A stretch of DNA of 64,000 nt from Catenulispora acidiphila DSM 44928 (GCF_000024025.1 NC_013131.1:7978229-8042228); one strand, 5' to 3'. Positions 9,725 through 19,118 are shown, counted from the first letter of the stretch. Notes: generated by a model from the sequence alone, not told the origin. A program made the numbers and translations.

Positions 9725-10051
9725 TCAACGTGCGCAGCGCCACGAGTAGGCGTTGTGCACGTCGAGCGCGATGGAGAAGGCGCCGCCGCCGTACTGGTTG
9801 ATGCATGCGCTGTCCAGGTTGACGCCGTACTGGTAGCCGCTGTACGCACAGCGCCACGAGTATGGGTTGCCGCTGTCGAGGACGATGGCGGACGATGATG
9901 GGCCGTACTGCGCCCGGCACTGCGCTGAGATGTTGATCGGCCCGATGACGGTGGCGGCCTGCGCCGGCCCTGCGGCGACCAGCAGTCCGCCGGCCAGGGC
10001 CGCGACGCCCGTGCCTCGGATCAGGCGTTGACGGGTCTTGGTGCTCTTCAT
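9725..10051 (-). CDS. Small secreted protein with two C...YSWRC repeats
   Basis: 108 aa from the ATG at 10051, preceded by GAGAGGGGACAGAAC, a good ribosome site. Residues 1-33 form a signal peptide (K/R-rich start, AALAGGLLVAAGPAQA cleavage region). The mature part has two copies of a roughly 35-residue unit: CRAQYG...NPYSWRCAY and CINQYGGG...NAYSWRCAR. The unit ends in YSWRC and has two cysteines, suggesting a small disulfide-stabilised, lectin-like or wall-binding protein. Similar short secreted proteins are common in actinomycetes but their function is unknown. A strong hairpin follows the gene. Confidence 0.75.
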   Translation of the reverse strand: MKSTKTRQRLIRGTGVAALAGGLLVAAGPAQAATVIGPINISAQCRAQYGPSSSAIVLDSGNPYSWRCAYSGYQYGVNLDSACINQYGGGAFSIALDVHNAYSWRCAR

Positions 10052-10206
10052 GTTCTGTCCCCTCTCGATCGGTGTGGGCTGGGGACCGGCTCCCCTCCAT
10101 CCGGCCGGGCCCCTGCGAAATGAATACGGCCTCAGATACCGACTCAAGAAGGGGTTGCGCGACACCCGGACAACGCCGGACAGTGAGGCGAGGAGGCCGC
10201 TGGAAA

Positions 10207-10224
10207 GTCGTACAAGTCCGGACA
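10207..10224 (+). promoter_or_regulatory. 18-bp element shared with the paralogous nSTAND gene promoter
   Basis: GTCGTACAAGTCCGGACA lies 39 nt before the pseudogene start. The same 18 bp with one mismatch lies on the minus strand at 15471-15488, 41 nt before the intact paralogue. The conserved sequence and spacing suggest a promoter or an autoregulatory site bound by the proteins' own XRE-type HTH domain. Confidence 0.5.
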
Positions 10225-10262
10225 GTGCATCGTGCTAGGTCAGGACCGTTCGGGGGAGCCAG

Positions 10263-11405
10263 ATGGCCGGGCAGCCGGACCCGCGTGGAATCAGGACGCG
10301 TCAGGGGTTCGGCGCGCAGCTGACTCTGTTGCGCGAAGCCGCCGGGTTGACAGTGCGCGACGTCGCGAAAGAACTGAAGCTCCCGATCAGCACCGTCGGC
10401 GGCTACCTGGTCGGACGGCACCTGCCGTCGCTCCGGTTTCCCGACCTGCTGCCGGATCTGGTGCGGGCCTGCGGCGTCACCGACCGCGACGAGATCGACC
10501 GATGGGTGCAAGCCCTGTGGCGGGTTCCGGCGGGGAGTCTCTGCCCGCCGCGCAGACACCGACGAGGCCCCGTACCGCGGGCTGGCCACCTTCGAGCTCA
10601 AATACGCCGCGTGGTTCCACAGCCGGGAGGCGGTCGCCGCCGCGCCGGTTCAGCGGCTGGTCACGACCGGCACGGTGATCGTGGTCGGACCGTCCGTGTT
10701 GCGGGCCAGCGTCGTCCCCGCTGGCCGGCTCCGCGGCCAACGAGGACCAGGACACATGGACGCCGATCGTGATGGCCCCAGGCAGCGAACCCCTGGCCGC
10801 GCTGGCATCCCGCTGTCCAGAACCGACTGCCGACGGTGTGCTGCTCATCGTGGATCAGCTGGAGGAGCTGGAGTAGCTGGAGGAGCTGTCACACTATGCA
10901 CGGATCCGGTCGAGCGAACGAGGTTCCTGGAGGCGACGTCCTCGCACGGGCGCCTTGTGCCTCAGAGCGGATTTCTACTCCGATGCCCTGGACCACCCAC
11001 CCCTGGCCCACCTGCTCCAGCACAACCAGATCGTGTTGGCCCCAATGACCCGCGACGAGCTGCGCCGGGCGATCGTGGAGCCGGCCCGGTCAGCCGGCGT
11101 CGCCTTCGAGGACGGCCTGGTGGACCTCCTCCTCCGCGACGCCGCCCCGTCCTCGACCGGTCCCGAGGGAGTCGCCCACGATGCTGGAGGCCTCCCGCTG
11201 ATCGAATACGCGCTGCTCGCTACCTGGGCGCGCCGACGCCACGGCCTGCGGAGCGTGGAGGCCTACCGCAAGACCGGCGGCATCCGGGCCGCAGTCTCCC
11301 ACCAGCACCGAAAACGTCTACAACCGCCTGACCACCCCGCGCCAGCAGGCGGCGCGGCAGGTGTTCCTGCGCGCAGTGCAGGCCGCGCCAGCGGAGCTTG
11401 AGCGG
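10263..11405 (+). pseudogene. Decayed paralogue of the HTH-nSTAND-WD40 protein
   Basis: The first 90 codons are intact and closely match the N-terminus of the protein encoded at 11426-15430: LTLLREAAGLTVRDVAKELK, ISTVGGYLVGRHLPS and RFPDLLPDLVRACGV. The frame is then lost. Pieces continue in other frames: PYRGLATFELKYAAWFHSRE near 10570, a Walker B relic LLIVDQLEELE followed by a stop near 10876, and APMTRDELRRAIVEPARSAG near 11040. The Walker A segment is gone and the C-terminal WD40 half is absent. It is a copy of the neighbouring gene in convergent orientation that has accumulated frameshifts and deletions. Confidence 0.85.
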
Positions 11406-11425
11406 GCAGTGAAAGGCTACGGCTC

Positions 11426-14400
11426 TCACCGGCAAGGCGGAGCGTATGGCGTGTCGGGGACGTAGCGGTTCCACTCGGCGATGCTGATGGGGTCTCCCAC
11501 CGTGGCGCAGATATCATTAATTGTCTGATTTACATCGGTGTTCCAGATTTTGATGGTGTTCTTCGTCCTGCTGCCGGCGACGAGGATCGTGCTTTCGGGA
11601 TCCAGGTCGGCTCCGAAGATCGGGCCGTTGAGCTCGGCGAGGGTCTCCAGGAAGCGGGGTCGGCGGGGATCGGTGACGTCCCACAACCATACGGTGCCCT
11701 CACCCGTGGACGCGGCCAACAGGCCGCCGCCGGAGCCGAAGGCGGCCGCGTAGGTTCCGCTGTTGGGACCGGTCAGAGCGGGGCCGAGTGCGACCGGCTT
11801 GGCCGGGTCGGTGACGTCCCACAGTTGGACGGTCTCATCCGCGCTGCTCGCGGCGAGCACGCGGCCGTTCGGACTGAAGACGACGGCATAAACGTAGTTC
11901 GTGTGCGTGGCCAATGCCGGGCCCAGGGAGACGGCCCGGGCCGGGTCGCTGACGTCCCACAGACGGACGTCGTAGTCGGCGCTGCCGGCGGCCAGCACCC
12001 GGCCGTTGGGGCTGAACGCGAGGGAGAAGACGTAGTTGGTCGGGCCGGTGATGGATGGCAGAGCTATGGGATTTCGCAGATCGGTGATGTTCCAGAGGTG
12101 GATGGTCGCCTCATCGGCGCCGACGGTGATGATGTGTCCGTCGGGGCTGAAGGCGATGGTCTCCACCGGAGTGCTAAGGCCGTTGAGAACAGCTGGTAGG
12201 AGAATGGGATGTCGCGGATCGGTGATGTCCCACAGCCGGACCGTGCCGTCGTTGCTGCCAATGGCAATGGTGTTCCCGTCAGGGCTGGTCTGCACGGTGC
12301 CGGAGAAGGCGGCTTTCCCGGTGGGCGAGGTGATCGCCGGCCCGCGGAGCTTCGGGGTCCGGGGCGTGGACAGGTCCCATAGGGACGCCGTGGCCGTGGA
12401 TCCGACGGCGAGAGTATGGTGCGGGCCCATCACGGTCGAGTAGATCGTGCCCGGGATCGGCTCGATGGTGGGTCCGGGCAGTCGCCACAGGCGGGCGATC
12501 CCGTCGATGTCCCCGGTCGCCAGCGTCGAATTGTCCCGAAGGTAGAACACTGAAGTGACCGCGGCGGGATGCGGCAGTTTGGTGACGAGTTGCCGGGTTC
12601 CCGCGTCCCATAGCCAAACCTGGTCGTCGGAGTCGGCGGCAGCGAGCCGCGTCCCGTCCGGGCTGAAGACCAGGGAGTTGACCCAGCTCCCAGGTCCGGT
12701 CAGCGGCTGGCCTGACGTTGTGGGCCGCGTCGGATCGTTGAGGTTCCACAACTGCACGACTCCGTCGGAACTGCCAACGGCCAAGGTCTGACCGTCCGGA
12801 CCGAAGGCGAGCGAGTACACGACGTGAGCCGTGTCGGTCAGCGGGCCGCCGAGCTCCGTTGGTGAGGTCGGTCCGGTCACCTGCCACAGGCGTACGGTGC
12901 CGTCCCTGCTGCCGGCGGCCAGGACGCGGCCGTTCGGGCTGAAGGCTACCGCCTGCGCGGACTTGCCGAAGCTAACGAGCGGCGGCCCGATCGCCTCTGG
13001 ACGGCTCGGGTCGGCCATGTTCCACAATCGGACGGAGCCGTCGGAGCCAGCGGCGACCAGCAGCCGGCCGTCGGGGCTGAACGCGAGGGAGTAGACGGTG
13101 GCGGTCGTGCCGGTCAGTGGCGGAGGCAGGGCGACGGGCCTGGCCGGATCCGTTGTGTTCCACACCCGGATCACGCCTTGCGCGCCGCCCACGGCCAGGG
13201 TGCGACCGTCCGGACTGAACGCGAGCGAGAACATCGTATACGTGTGGCCAGTCGGCAGATCAACGAGCGGTTTCGGACGGCCCGGATCAGTCAGTCCCCA
13301 CAGCTGCACCAGGCCGCCGGCGCCGGAGGTGGCCATCGTACGCGCGTCGCTGGTGACCGCGACCGATTGCACGACGCTGGCCTTGGTGAAGACGCGTGTC
13401 GCGGCCGGCGTCGACCAGGAGTCGAGCAGGGCGCCGCGGGCGTCGGGCGTCGGCGATATCCGGAAGGCGGCGATGGCCAGCTGTTCGGCGAGCGTGACGT
13501 CGGTGCTCCGCACCTTGCTCGCCTCGATGGCCACCTGGCGAGAGATGGCGGAGTCGCGTTGCCTGGTCGCCTCCGCCTGTTGCTTCGCGGCGACGTTCCT
13601 CTGCTGGAAGGCATAACCGGCGAGCAGCCCGGCTACCGCGACCAACACTGTCAAAGTCGCGACCAGCCTGCGCAGCCGCAGGGTACTGCGACGACGAGCC
13701 TGCCGTTCGGCCTGTTCGGCCCGAACAGCCCTGTCGAGGAAGTCGAGTTCCAACGGATAGAGGTCCAGACGGTGCGTCAGGTCGTCAGCCCACTCCTTCG
13801 CGGCGGCGAGGGCTACGCCGCGGTAGAGCATGTGCGGGTCCCGATCGGCGTCACGCCAGGCCGCCGCCGCGTCTCCGAGTTGCCGGTGAACCCGCAGGCC
13901 GGCCCGGTCGGCGTCGATCCACGCCCGCAGCCGCGGCCAGGCAACCAGCAGTGCCTCGTGCGCGATCTCAACCGTGTCCCGCGAAGAGGTGATCAGCCGG
14001 TTCTCGACGAACGCGTCGAGGACCGGTTGGAGTCCCTCGGCGTCGATCTCGGTGTCCGGGGAGCCGGGCAGCAGGTCGTGCCGTGCGACGCGACGGCGCG
14101 TATCAGCTACCTGATCGGCGACGTGGACGAGGCGCAGAAACAGTTGCCGAGCCAGCGACTGCTGCGCCGGGCTAAGACGTGTGAAGACGTCCTCGGCGCT
14201 TCGCGCGACGGCCCCATGGATGCCGCCGGTCGCACGATACTCATCGGCGGTAAGGAGTCCGTGCCGACGGCGTTCCCAAGTCGCCAGTAACGCGTGACCC
14301 AACAACGGCAGCGCACCGGAGTCGTGCGCGATCACGGACGGATCGGCACCTGGCGGGGCAATCTCCGTGAGGATGAGTTCGACCAGACCCGGTTCGAACG

Positions 14401-15430
14401 CCACACCGGCCGATCTGGCCGGCTCGATGATCGCTCGGCGCAGGTCCTCGCGGGACATCGGAGCAACCACGATTTGCGCTTCTTGCAGAGCCGTGGCCAG
14501 CTGGGAGTGGCGAAGAACCTGCGGATAGAAGTCAGCCCGCAACCCCACCACGACCTGGACTCTGCCGGCCGCCGCCGGTATCGCGCCCTCGTCGTCGACA
14601 GAATGGTTCCGTGCCGCCGAACAAAGCGCGGCGATGAACGCCTCACGCTCGCTCTCGTCGGAGCACGAGGTGAAGACCTCCTCGAACTGGTCGACCACGA
14701 TGACCAGTCCGGGGCCGTCCAGCTCGTCCGTGACAGCACGGGCGAGGCCTCGACACGTCCCAGGATCGGTACGTAGAGCCGCGACGGTATCGGCACCACT
14801 CGTCGCCGACAAGTTCGTGAGGCTCTGAGCCAGCGCGGTCAACGGCCGGTCCCCAGGGGTGAGCAAAACCACCTTCCAGGCGTCATGCTCGTCGTCGGAA
14901 AACGCGCCTCCGGTCAGCGCCGGGATCAGCCCGGCCCGGATCAACGAGGACTTGCCCGAGCCGGACGCGCCGACGACGAGCACCGGGCCGTCGGGCGGCT
15001 CGTCGGCCAGGATCCGGCCGATCAGCAGGTCGGTCAGCGACTCGCGGCCGTAGAACCAGGCGGCGTGCTCGGGTTGGAAGCCAGCCAGTCCGCGATAGGG
15101 GGACTGTGAGCCAGCCGTCGCCCGTTGCCCACTGGCCCGACGTATTCGCCAGAGCGCCCGAACCCACTCCTCGATCTCCGACGGGTCCGAGACACCGCAC
15201 ATCCGGAGAAAATCGGGCAGGAGATCCGGGAACCGCACCGGCGGCAGGTGGCGGCCCGTGAGGTAGCCGCCGATCGTACTGGACGGCAGACCCAATCCCT
15301 TGGCGGCGTCACGGATGGTCAGGCCCGCCGCCTCACGCAGCTCCGTCAGCGCCCGACCGAACTCGGCTCGCGTGGAAATACTCTCCGGCCCGATTTCCCT
15401 CTTACCGGAAATCGCAGTTCCGTCGGACAT
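11426..15430 (-). CDS. HTH-nSTAND NTPase with C-terminal WD40 beta-propellers
   Basis: 1334 aa. Residues 22-75 are an XRE-like HTH (LTELREAAGLTIRDAAKGLG, STIGGYLTGRHLPP). An nSTAND ATPase follows, with Walker A GASGSGKS (154-161) and Walker B LVIVVDQFEEVF near 245, then winged-helix and helical regions. A hydrophobic segment (VATLTVLVAVAGLLAGYAF, near 610) looks membrane-spanning and is followed by a short coiled coil. From about 690 to the end there are around 13-14 WD40 repeats, recognisable as SLAFSPDGRxLAxGSxDGTVRLWD, enough for two propellers. STAND proteins are NTP-driven switches in which the repeat domain senses and the N-terminus signals, and many act in defence or development. A degenerate copy faces it. 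Confidence 0.9.
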   Translation of the reverse strand: MSDGTAISGKREIGPESISTRAEFGRALTELREAAGLTIRDAAKGLGLPSSTIGGYLTGRHLPPVRFPDLLPDFLRMCGVSDPSEIEEWVRALWRIRRASGQRATAGSQSPYRGLAGFQPEHAAWFYGRESLTDLLIGRILADEPPDGPVLVVGASGSGKSSLIRAGLIPALTGGAFSDDEHDAWKVVLLTPGDRPLTALAQSLTNLSATSGADTVAALRTDPGTCRGLARAVTDELDGPGLVIVVDQFEEVFTSCSDESEREAFIAALCSAARNHSVDDEGAIPAAAGRVQVVVGLRADFYPQVLRHSQLATALQEAQIVVAPMSREDLRRAIIEPARSAGVAFEPGLVELILTEIAPPGADPSVIAHDSGALPLLGHALLATWERRRHGLLTADEYRATGGIHGAVARSAEDVFTRLSPAQQSLARQLFLRLVHVADQVADTRRRVARHDLLPGSPDTEIDAEGLQPVLDAFVENRLITSSRDTVEIAHEALLVAWPRLRAWIDADRAGLRVHRQLGDAAAAWRDADRDPHMLYRGVALAAAKEWADDLTHRLDLYPLELDFLDRAVRAEQAERQARRRSTLRLRRLVATLTVLVAVAGLLAGYAFQQRNVAAKQQAEATRQRDSAISRQVAIEASKVRSTDVTLAEQLAIAAFRISPTPDARGALLDSWSTPAATRVFTKASVVQSVAVTSDARTMATSGAGGLVQLWGLTDPGRPKPLVDLPTGHTYTMFSLAFSPDGRTLAVGGAQGVIRVWNTTDPARPVALPPPLTGTTATVYSLAFSPDGRLLVAAGSDGSVRLWNMADPSRPEAIGPPLVSFGKSAQAVAFSPNGRVLAAGSRDGTVRLWQVTGPTSPTELGGPLTDTAHVVYSLAFGPDGQTLAVGSSDGVVQLWNLNDPTRPTTSGQPLTGPGSWVNSLVFSPDGTRLAAADSDDQVWLWDAGTRQLVTKLPHPAAVTSVFYLRDNSTLATGDIDGIARLWRLPGPTIEPIPGTIYSTVMGPHHTLAVGSTATASLWDLSTPRTPKLRGPAITSPTGKAAFSGTVQTSPDGNTIAIGSNDGTVRLWDITDPRHPILLPAVLNGLSTPVETIAFSPDGHIITVGADEATIHLWNITDLRNPIALPSITGPTNYVFSLAFSPNGRVLAAGSADYDVRLWDVSDPARAVSLGPALATHTNYVYAVVFSPNGRVLAASSADETVQLWDVTDPAKPVALGPALTGPNSGTYAAAFGSGGGLLAASTGEGTVWLWDVTDPRRPRFLETLAELNGPIFGADLDPESTILVAGSRTKNTIKIWNTDVNQTINDICATVGDPISIAEWNRYVPDTPYAPPCR

Positions 15431-15470
15431 TCACCCACCCCTCGCGCCATCTCGGAACGGCGAATTTCCG

Positions 15471-15488
15471 TGTCCGAACTTGTACGAC
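15471..15488 (-). promoter_or_regulatory. 18-bp upstream element of the nSTAND gene
   Basis: Reads GTCGTACAAGTTCGGACA on the minus strand, 41 nt before the start at 15430. It matches the element at 10207-10224 at 17 of 18 positions. A related GGTCGGACAGTG lies further upstream, near 15510. Probable promoter or operator. Confidence 0.5.
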
Positions 15489-15629
15489 CCCTTACTGGTG
15501 GGCCGCCCACCACTGTCCGACCTTGAACGGGTGCTCCGCAAGCCCTTTTCCGCGCTTTTCAAAGCCGCTTTCCTTTGATTTTGCAAGGTCGTTCACCCGC
15601 CGGAAAAACCTTTACAAAGGGGCAAGGCC

Positions 15630-16355
15630 ATGAATGTTCCGATCCTGAGCTGCGGACTTGAACCCGCGGCCCCGGAGGACTCGCAATCGGCAGACAGGAA
15701 GCTGAGACACCCCCGAACATCTGCCATCGTCGCGGCGTTCAACGAAGCCGCCACCATCCACAGCGTCGTCATCGCGCTGCTCGGCTGCCGGATGATCGAC
15801 GAGGTGATCGTCGTCGACGACGGCTCGACCGACGGGACATCCGAACGGCTGCCTCCGGCCGTCCGGTGCATCCGCAACAGCGTCCGGGGCGGCAAGGGCG
15901 AGGCAATGGAACTCGCTGTCAGGAGCGCACGGGGCGACATCCTCTGCTTCGCGGACGCCGACCTCGTCGGACTCACCCCGCAGGCCGTGACGTCGCTGGT
16001 AGCGCCAGTACTAGCCGGCGACGCCGACATGATGGTCGGGCTGCGCTGGCTACCTCGATACCGCATCAGGCCCCTGCGAGCGGTGGTCGCCAAGCTCAGC
16101 GGGGAGCGCGTGCTCACCCGATCACTGTGGAACAGCGTCCCGGACCGGTTCCGCAGCGGATTCCAGATCGAGGCGGCTCTCAACATGACCGCGCGCAGGG
16201 CTGGCCTGAAGGTGGGGAACCAGCTGCTTCCCGGAGTGAAGCAGATCGTCAAGGAACGCAAGCGCGGCCTGCTGCCAGGGCTCGGGGCGCGCTTCTGGAT
16301 GTCTATGGAAGTCGCGCTGACCTACGTCCGCCTCATCGTCACGGGACGGGCCTAG
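15630..16355 (+). CDS. Family 2 glycosyltransferase (polyprenyl-phosphate sugar transferase-like)
   Basis: 241 aa with GGGGCAAGG a few nt before the ATG. It has the GT-A fold markers of GT2 enzymes: SAIVAAFNEAATIHSVV, the nucleotide-binding acid cluster VIVVDDGSTDGT, GKGEAMELAV, and the metal-binding DADLVGL motif. GFQIEAALN resembles the FxxExxL region of dolichol-phosphate mannosyltransferase-like enzymes. No transmembrane helices are evident, so it is a soluble or peripheral enzyme. It probably transfers a sugar from an NDP donor to a lipid carrier or small acceptor. The following hydrolase gene starts 35 nt downstream and may be in the same operon. Confidence 0.85.
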   Translation: MNVPILSCGLEPAAPEDSQSADRKLRHPRTSAIVAAFNEAATIHSVVIALLGCRMIDEVIVVDDGSTDGTSERLPPAVRCIRNSVRGGKGEAMELAVRSARGDILCFADADLVGLTPQAVTSLVAPVLAGDADMMVGLRWLPRYRIRPLRAVVAKLSGERVLTRSLWNSVPDRFRSGFQIEAALNMTARRAGLKVGNQLLPGVKQIVKERKRGLLPGLGARFWMSMEVALTYVRLIVTGRA

Positions 16356-16390
16356 CCCGACTCGCGGATCCGAACATTGGAGACGTACCC

Positions 16391-17161
16391 ATGGCCCGGA
16401 TCATCGGAATCTGCGGCGTCGGCAACGACCCGCGCACCCATGCGTTCCGCAGCGTGGAGAAGGAATGGATCGGCGCCCTGCTTCGCGGAATGAGATGCAC
16501 TGGAACGACGGAAGATCCGGTGCTCGATTTCGAGTGCTTGTGTTTCGCGGACTTGCTAGATCCGGCTGATCCGTTCGGCGGTGGCGTCCAACAGGACTTC
16601 ATCTGTCGTTTTGGCGGGCGGCGGGTCAACAGGACCCGGGATTTCCTGACCCACGTGTCCGCCTATCTCGCCGACCAACGTGTCCGGGAGAAGGTCCAGC
16701 AACGGATCGCCGACCGCGTCGGGCCCGACACCCGGGTCTTGATAGGGCATTCACTCGGATCGGTGGCAGCCTACGAAACCTTGTGCCGGGCCTCAGCTCA
16801 GGGCGTTCAGACACTGATCAGCCTGGGATCGCCGCTCGGCTTCCACCGTTCGGTCCTGCGCACCCGGACTGCGCCGAACGCGGCGGGTCGCTATCCCTGG
16901 CCGGTCGGTCTGCGCCGCTGGGTCAACGTTTATGACTGGAAGGACCCGTTCGCGGCCAAGGTGAGGCTACGGCCGCTGTTCGGCGACGGCCGTCAGGTAG
17001 AGGACTGCCGGGTGTGGAATTGGGCATGGCCACATGCCGCCACCGCCTACCTGATGGCTCGGCCCACGGCACAGGCCGTCACCGACGCCCTGCTCTCGGC
17101 GTCGGACTTTCTGCTCTGTAAAAGTGTGCAAGCAGACGCGGTCGGTGTGCGCCAACCATGA
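16391..17161 (+). CDS. Alpha/beta-hydrolase-like serine esterase, C-terminus altered
   Basis: 256 aa from the ATG at 16391, with GGAG 8 nt upstream. The nucleophile elbow GHSLGS (near residue 120) and following helix AAYETL are typical of lipase/esterase-type alpha/beta hydrolases. A glycine-containing N-terminal strand (IIGICGVGND) may provide the oxyanion hole, and a late WPHAATAYL could carry the catalytic His. The final dozen or so codons run antisense over the end of a decayed phage terminase fragment (17128-17338), so the native C-terminus was probably replaced at a junction near 17120-17130. It may still be functional because the core is complete. Confidence 0.75.
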   Translation: MARIIGICGVGNDPRTHAFRSVEKEWIGALLRGMRCTGTTEDPVLDFECLCFADLLDPADPFGGGVQQDFICRFGGRRVNRTRDFLTHVSAYLADQRVREKVQQRIADRVGPDTRVLIGHSLGSVAAYETLCRASAQGVQTLISLGSPLGFHRSVLRTRTAPNAAGRYPWPVGLRRWVNVYDWKDPFAAKVRLRPLFGDGRQVEDCRVWNWAWPHAATAYLMARPTAQAVTDALLSASDFLLCKSVQADAVGVRQP

Positions 17162-17338
17162 GCATTCCGCGGCGAGCAGCATCCACGCGGCGCGGCCCGC
17201 GTCGCCGAGATGATCGGGCGCATCGAGGGCGAGCGTGGGCAGCGGCGGCGAGTGGGCGGCGTTCGGGAGCGCGCGCTCGCCGGGATTGCCGGTCCGGCGC
17301 TTGCACTCGGTCGGTGTCGGCGGGCGTCCGGTGGTCAT
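17128..17338 (-). pseudogene. Truncated phage terminase small subunit (P27-like)
   Basis: Begins MTTGRPPTPTECKRRTGNPG and continues LGDAGRAAWMLL and WLAHTDRVCLHTF, the start of P27-family phage terminase small subunits (GRPPxPTxxKxxxGNPGxR, then an AAWxxL helix). Homology stops after about 70 residues, where sequence antisense to the hydrolase gene begins. With the HNH gene just upstream, this is a prophage packaging-module relic, since HNH nuclease and terminase are adjacent in many phages. Confidence 0.7.
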
Positions 17339-17446
17339 GATCGGCTCAGACCCCCGGTCGGACTTTCGCGGCGATGTGTCTGGGGTTGGGGGGGCCGGGT
17401 CCTGCGCACGTATACCAGCCGAGATATACCCGCCCTCGGTATACGG

Positions 17447-17797
17447 CTAGGCCGTGTCAACGTGCGTGTGCTTCGTCGAATTGCACACCCGGCACAGCAC
17501 TTGAAGGTTGCTGCGCTCGTCGCTACCGCCGGCGGCACGCGGGATGATGTGGTCGACGGTGAGAACCTTTGCGCGGTGTGGCTCGCGCATCCAGCCCGGA
17601 CACAGGTTGCCGTAGACCGCGCGATGCTCGGCCAGGACGCGCGCGGTGAGCCGTCGCCAGCGGTAGCCGTAACCGCGAGCCGAAGCCGCGCCGCGGAACT
17701 CGTCACGGGAGCGTTCGTAGTGACTCTGGCAGACCGGGCAACGCGACGGGTAGAGGTGAAGAGTTCCGCAGTCAAGGCACGGGCGAAGGCGAGGCAT
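17447..17797 (-). CDS. Phage-type HNH endonuclease
   Basis: 116 aa. Two zinc knuckles frame the protein: CLDCGTLHLYPSRCPVC at the N-terminus and LCPGW...VLCRVCN towards the C-terminus. The HNH core is TVDHIIPRAAGGSDERSN (DH...N) followed by LCRVCNSTK. Such small HNH proteins sit next to terminase genes in siphophages and are needed for genome packaging and cleavage. The order here (HNH then terminase small subunit, same strand) matches. The gene looks intact, but the downstream terminase is truncated, so it is a prophage remnant. Confidence 0.85.
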   Translation of the reverse strand: MPRLRPCLDCGTLHLYPSRCPVCQSHYERSRDEFRGAASARGYGYRWRRLTARVLAEHRAVYGNLCPGWMREPHRAKVLTVDHIIPRAAGGSDERSNLQVLCRVCNSTKHTHVDTA

Positions 17798-17855
17798 AGC
17801 GCACCGCCGCGTCTCAGGATCCTGCGACCTCGGCGCCGCGACGCGAAGGCACGAA

Positions 17856-17884
17856 AACCCCGAGCGCCTACGGCGTCCGGGGTT
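17856..17884. terminator. Hairpin between the HNH gene and the Cys-rich gene
   Basis: AACCCCGAGCGCC (17856-17868) pairs with GGCGTCCGGGGTT (17872-17884) at 11 of 13 positions around TAC. It is 88 nt downstream of the minus-strand gene ending at 17972 and probably terminates it. Confidence 0.5.
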
Positions 17885-17971
17885 GAGTTATACGGGCAGG
17901 CTGAAGCAGCCGCGGATCTAGGTTGCCCTGTGGATAACTGGCAGTCAACGCGCCTGCCCGGCAGGTCCGGG

Positions 17972-18733
17972 TCAGTGCACCGAAGGTGCTCTACTGATAG
18001 CGCTGTTCAAAACCCAAGTGATCTCATGTGGACCGAGCGACGACTTGTCGACCAGGTCCTTGAAGCACTGACAGTCAAGGAGACGGAGACCGCGGACCGC
18101 GCAGATTGCGATACCAGCAGTGCGGAGGGTGAGCACTGATTGTTGTACATACTGGACAAGCGGGTTCAAGGGTTGCAGGAGCGTGCTGATGGCCGGAATC
18201 TTCTGATCGATCTCGTCAACCCTGCCGAAAGCGGCGTAGCGGGCTTCGATCTCGGCTGCGACGTGGGCGAACTTCTTGCATCGGTTGGCACGCCACCGTG
18301 CTTCAAGTGTCGACCATGCCTTGTCGCCCATCTTCTCGATGAAGTACTCGCGCGCTTGATCGCGCCATCCGGCAGACACGAACGCCTGAACGTGAGCAGC
18401 GGCTTGGGCTGTCGCCACCGTCCGCTGAGCGGCCGCCTGCGCAGCCTTGAAGGCCGGTTCTGCCCGCTGCGATGACGCGGTAGCCTGGCGGGACGAAGCT
18501 GACGACGGGGGCCGCGGCACATACAGCAACGTGGATGGCGCCACATAATGCGAACAGCGCCGGCCTGCGCCGCCATGCTCGTCGCAGCAGAAGCACGCTC
18601 CCCTGACATCGTTCTTGCAGCGGCGGTTTTCCTTCGTCCTGCCCTCGCATTGAAAAACACCCGCACGTATCTCGCGGTGCACGTAGCCGGGTGAGGTGCA
18701 GGTGCGGTTGGACCTCGAATTGCTTGCCATCAT
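17972..18733 (-). CDS. Hypothetical protein with N-terminal Cys/His cluster and Ala-rich helix
   Basis: 253 aa from an ATG at 18733 with AGGA just upstream; the frame stays open to 18844. The N-terminal 70 residues contain a Cys/His-rich patch (FQCEGRTKENRRC, ACFCCDEHGGAGRRCSHY) that could bind zinc. An Ala/Gln-rich helical segment follows (AAQAAAQRTVATAQAAAH) and then a mixed alpha region. No family was recognised and there is no signal peptide. It lies between prophage debris and the CRISPR remnant, so it may be a phage or element cargo gene. Confidence 0.5.
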   Translation of the reverse strand: MMASNSRSNRTCTSPGYVHREIRAGVFQCEGRTKENRRCKNDVRGACFCCDEHGGAGRRCSHYVAPSTLLYVPRPPSSASSRQATASSQRAEPAFKAAQAAAQRTVATAQAAAHVQAFVSAGWRDQAREYFIEKMGDKAWSTLEARWRANRCKKFAHVAAEIEARYAAFGRVDEIDQKIPAISTLLQPLNPLVQYVQQSVLTLRTAGIAICAVRGLRLLDCQCFKDLVDKSSLGPHEITWVLNSAISRAPSVH

Positions 18734-19020
18734 CGTGTCCTGACTCATCCACGGCTGACGTTGAGTGATCAAGAGAGTAGACGAATTGGACTTCTTGCGC
18801 CAATCGATCAATTGACGCAAAAGATATTGCAAAACTGGTGACACGAAGATGAGCCCTAATCTCGACGTGGTTAGGGTCGATGATGCCGCGAGTTACACAG
18901 CCTGAATGATCATTGGCGCGGATACTCCGAGCTTGCGCCGGATCTGGCGCACATACTGACGTTCAAAGGGCGATGTCGTAGAGGGCTGACAGACCTCGGC
19001 TTCAGCAGTACGTCTATGAC

Positions 19021-19118
19021 GTGAGGTATCCGCAAGGAGGTGGGCTGACGCCTGAGCGGCAGGCGTTCCGGGAGCAGATCCGGATGGTGGCGGCTGAGCG
19101 GTTCGCTGCTGGGGAGTC
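19021..19118 (+). pseudogene. N-terminal scrap of an IS630-type transposase
   Basis: From a GTG at 19021 the frame reads VRYPQGGGLTPERQAFREQI and then RMVAAERFAAGES. IS630-family transposases of actinomycetes commonly start MRYPQGGGLTAERQxFRExxRxxAxxRF. Homology stops after about 33 codons, some 20 nt before the first CRISPR-like repeat, so the element was deleted or interrupted there. Confidence 0.6.

Noticed and set aside
13178-14290. Plus-strand 370-codon frame inside the nSTAND gene
   Set aside because: Antisense to a continuous WD40/NTPase coding region; no motif.
17335-17450. TATAC-rich dyads near the HNH gene considered as a phage attachment site
   Set aside because: No matching second copy was found in the window and no integrase gene is nearby.
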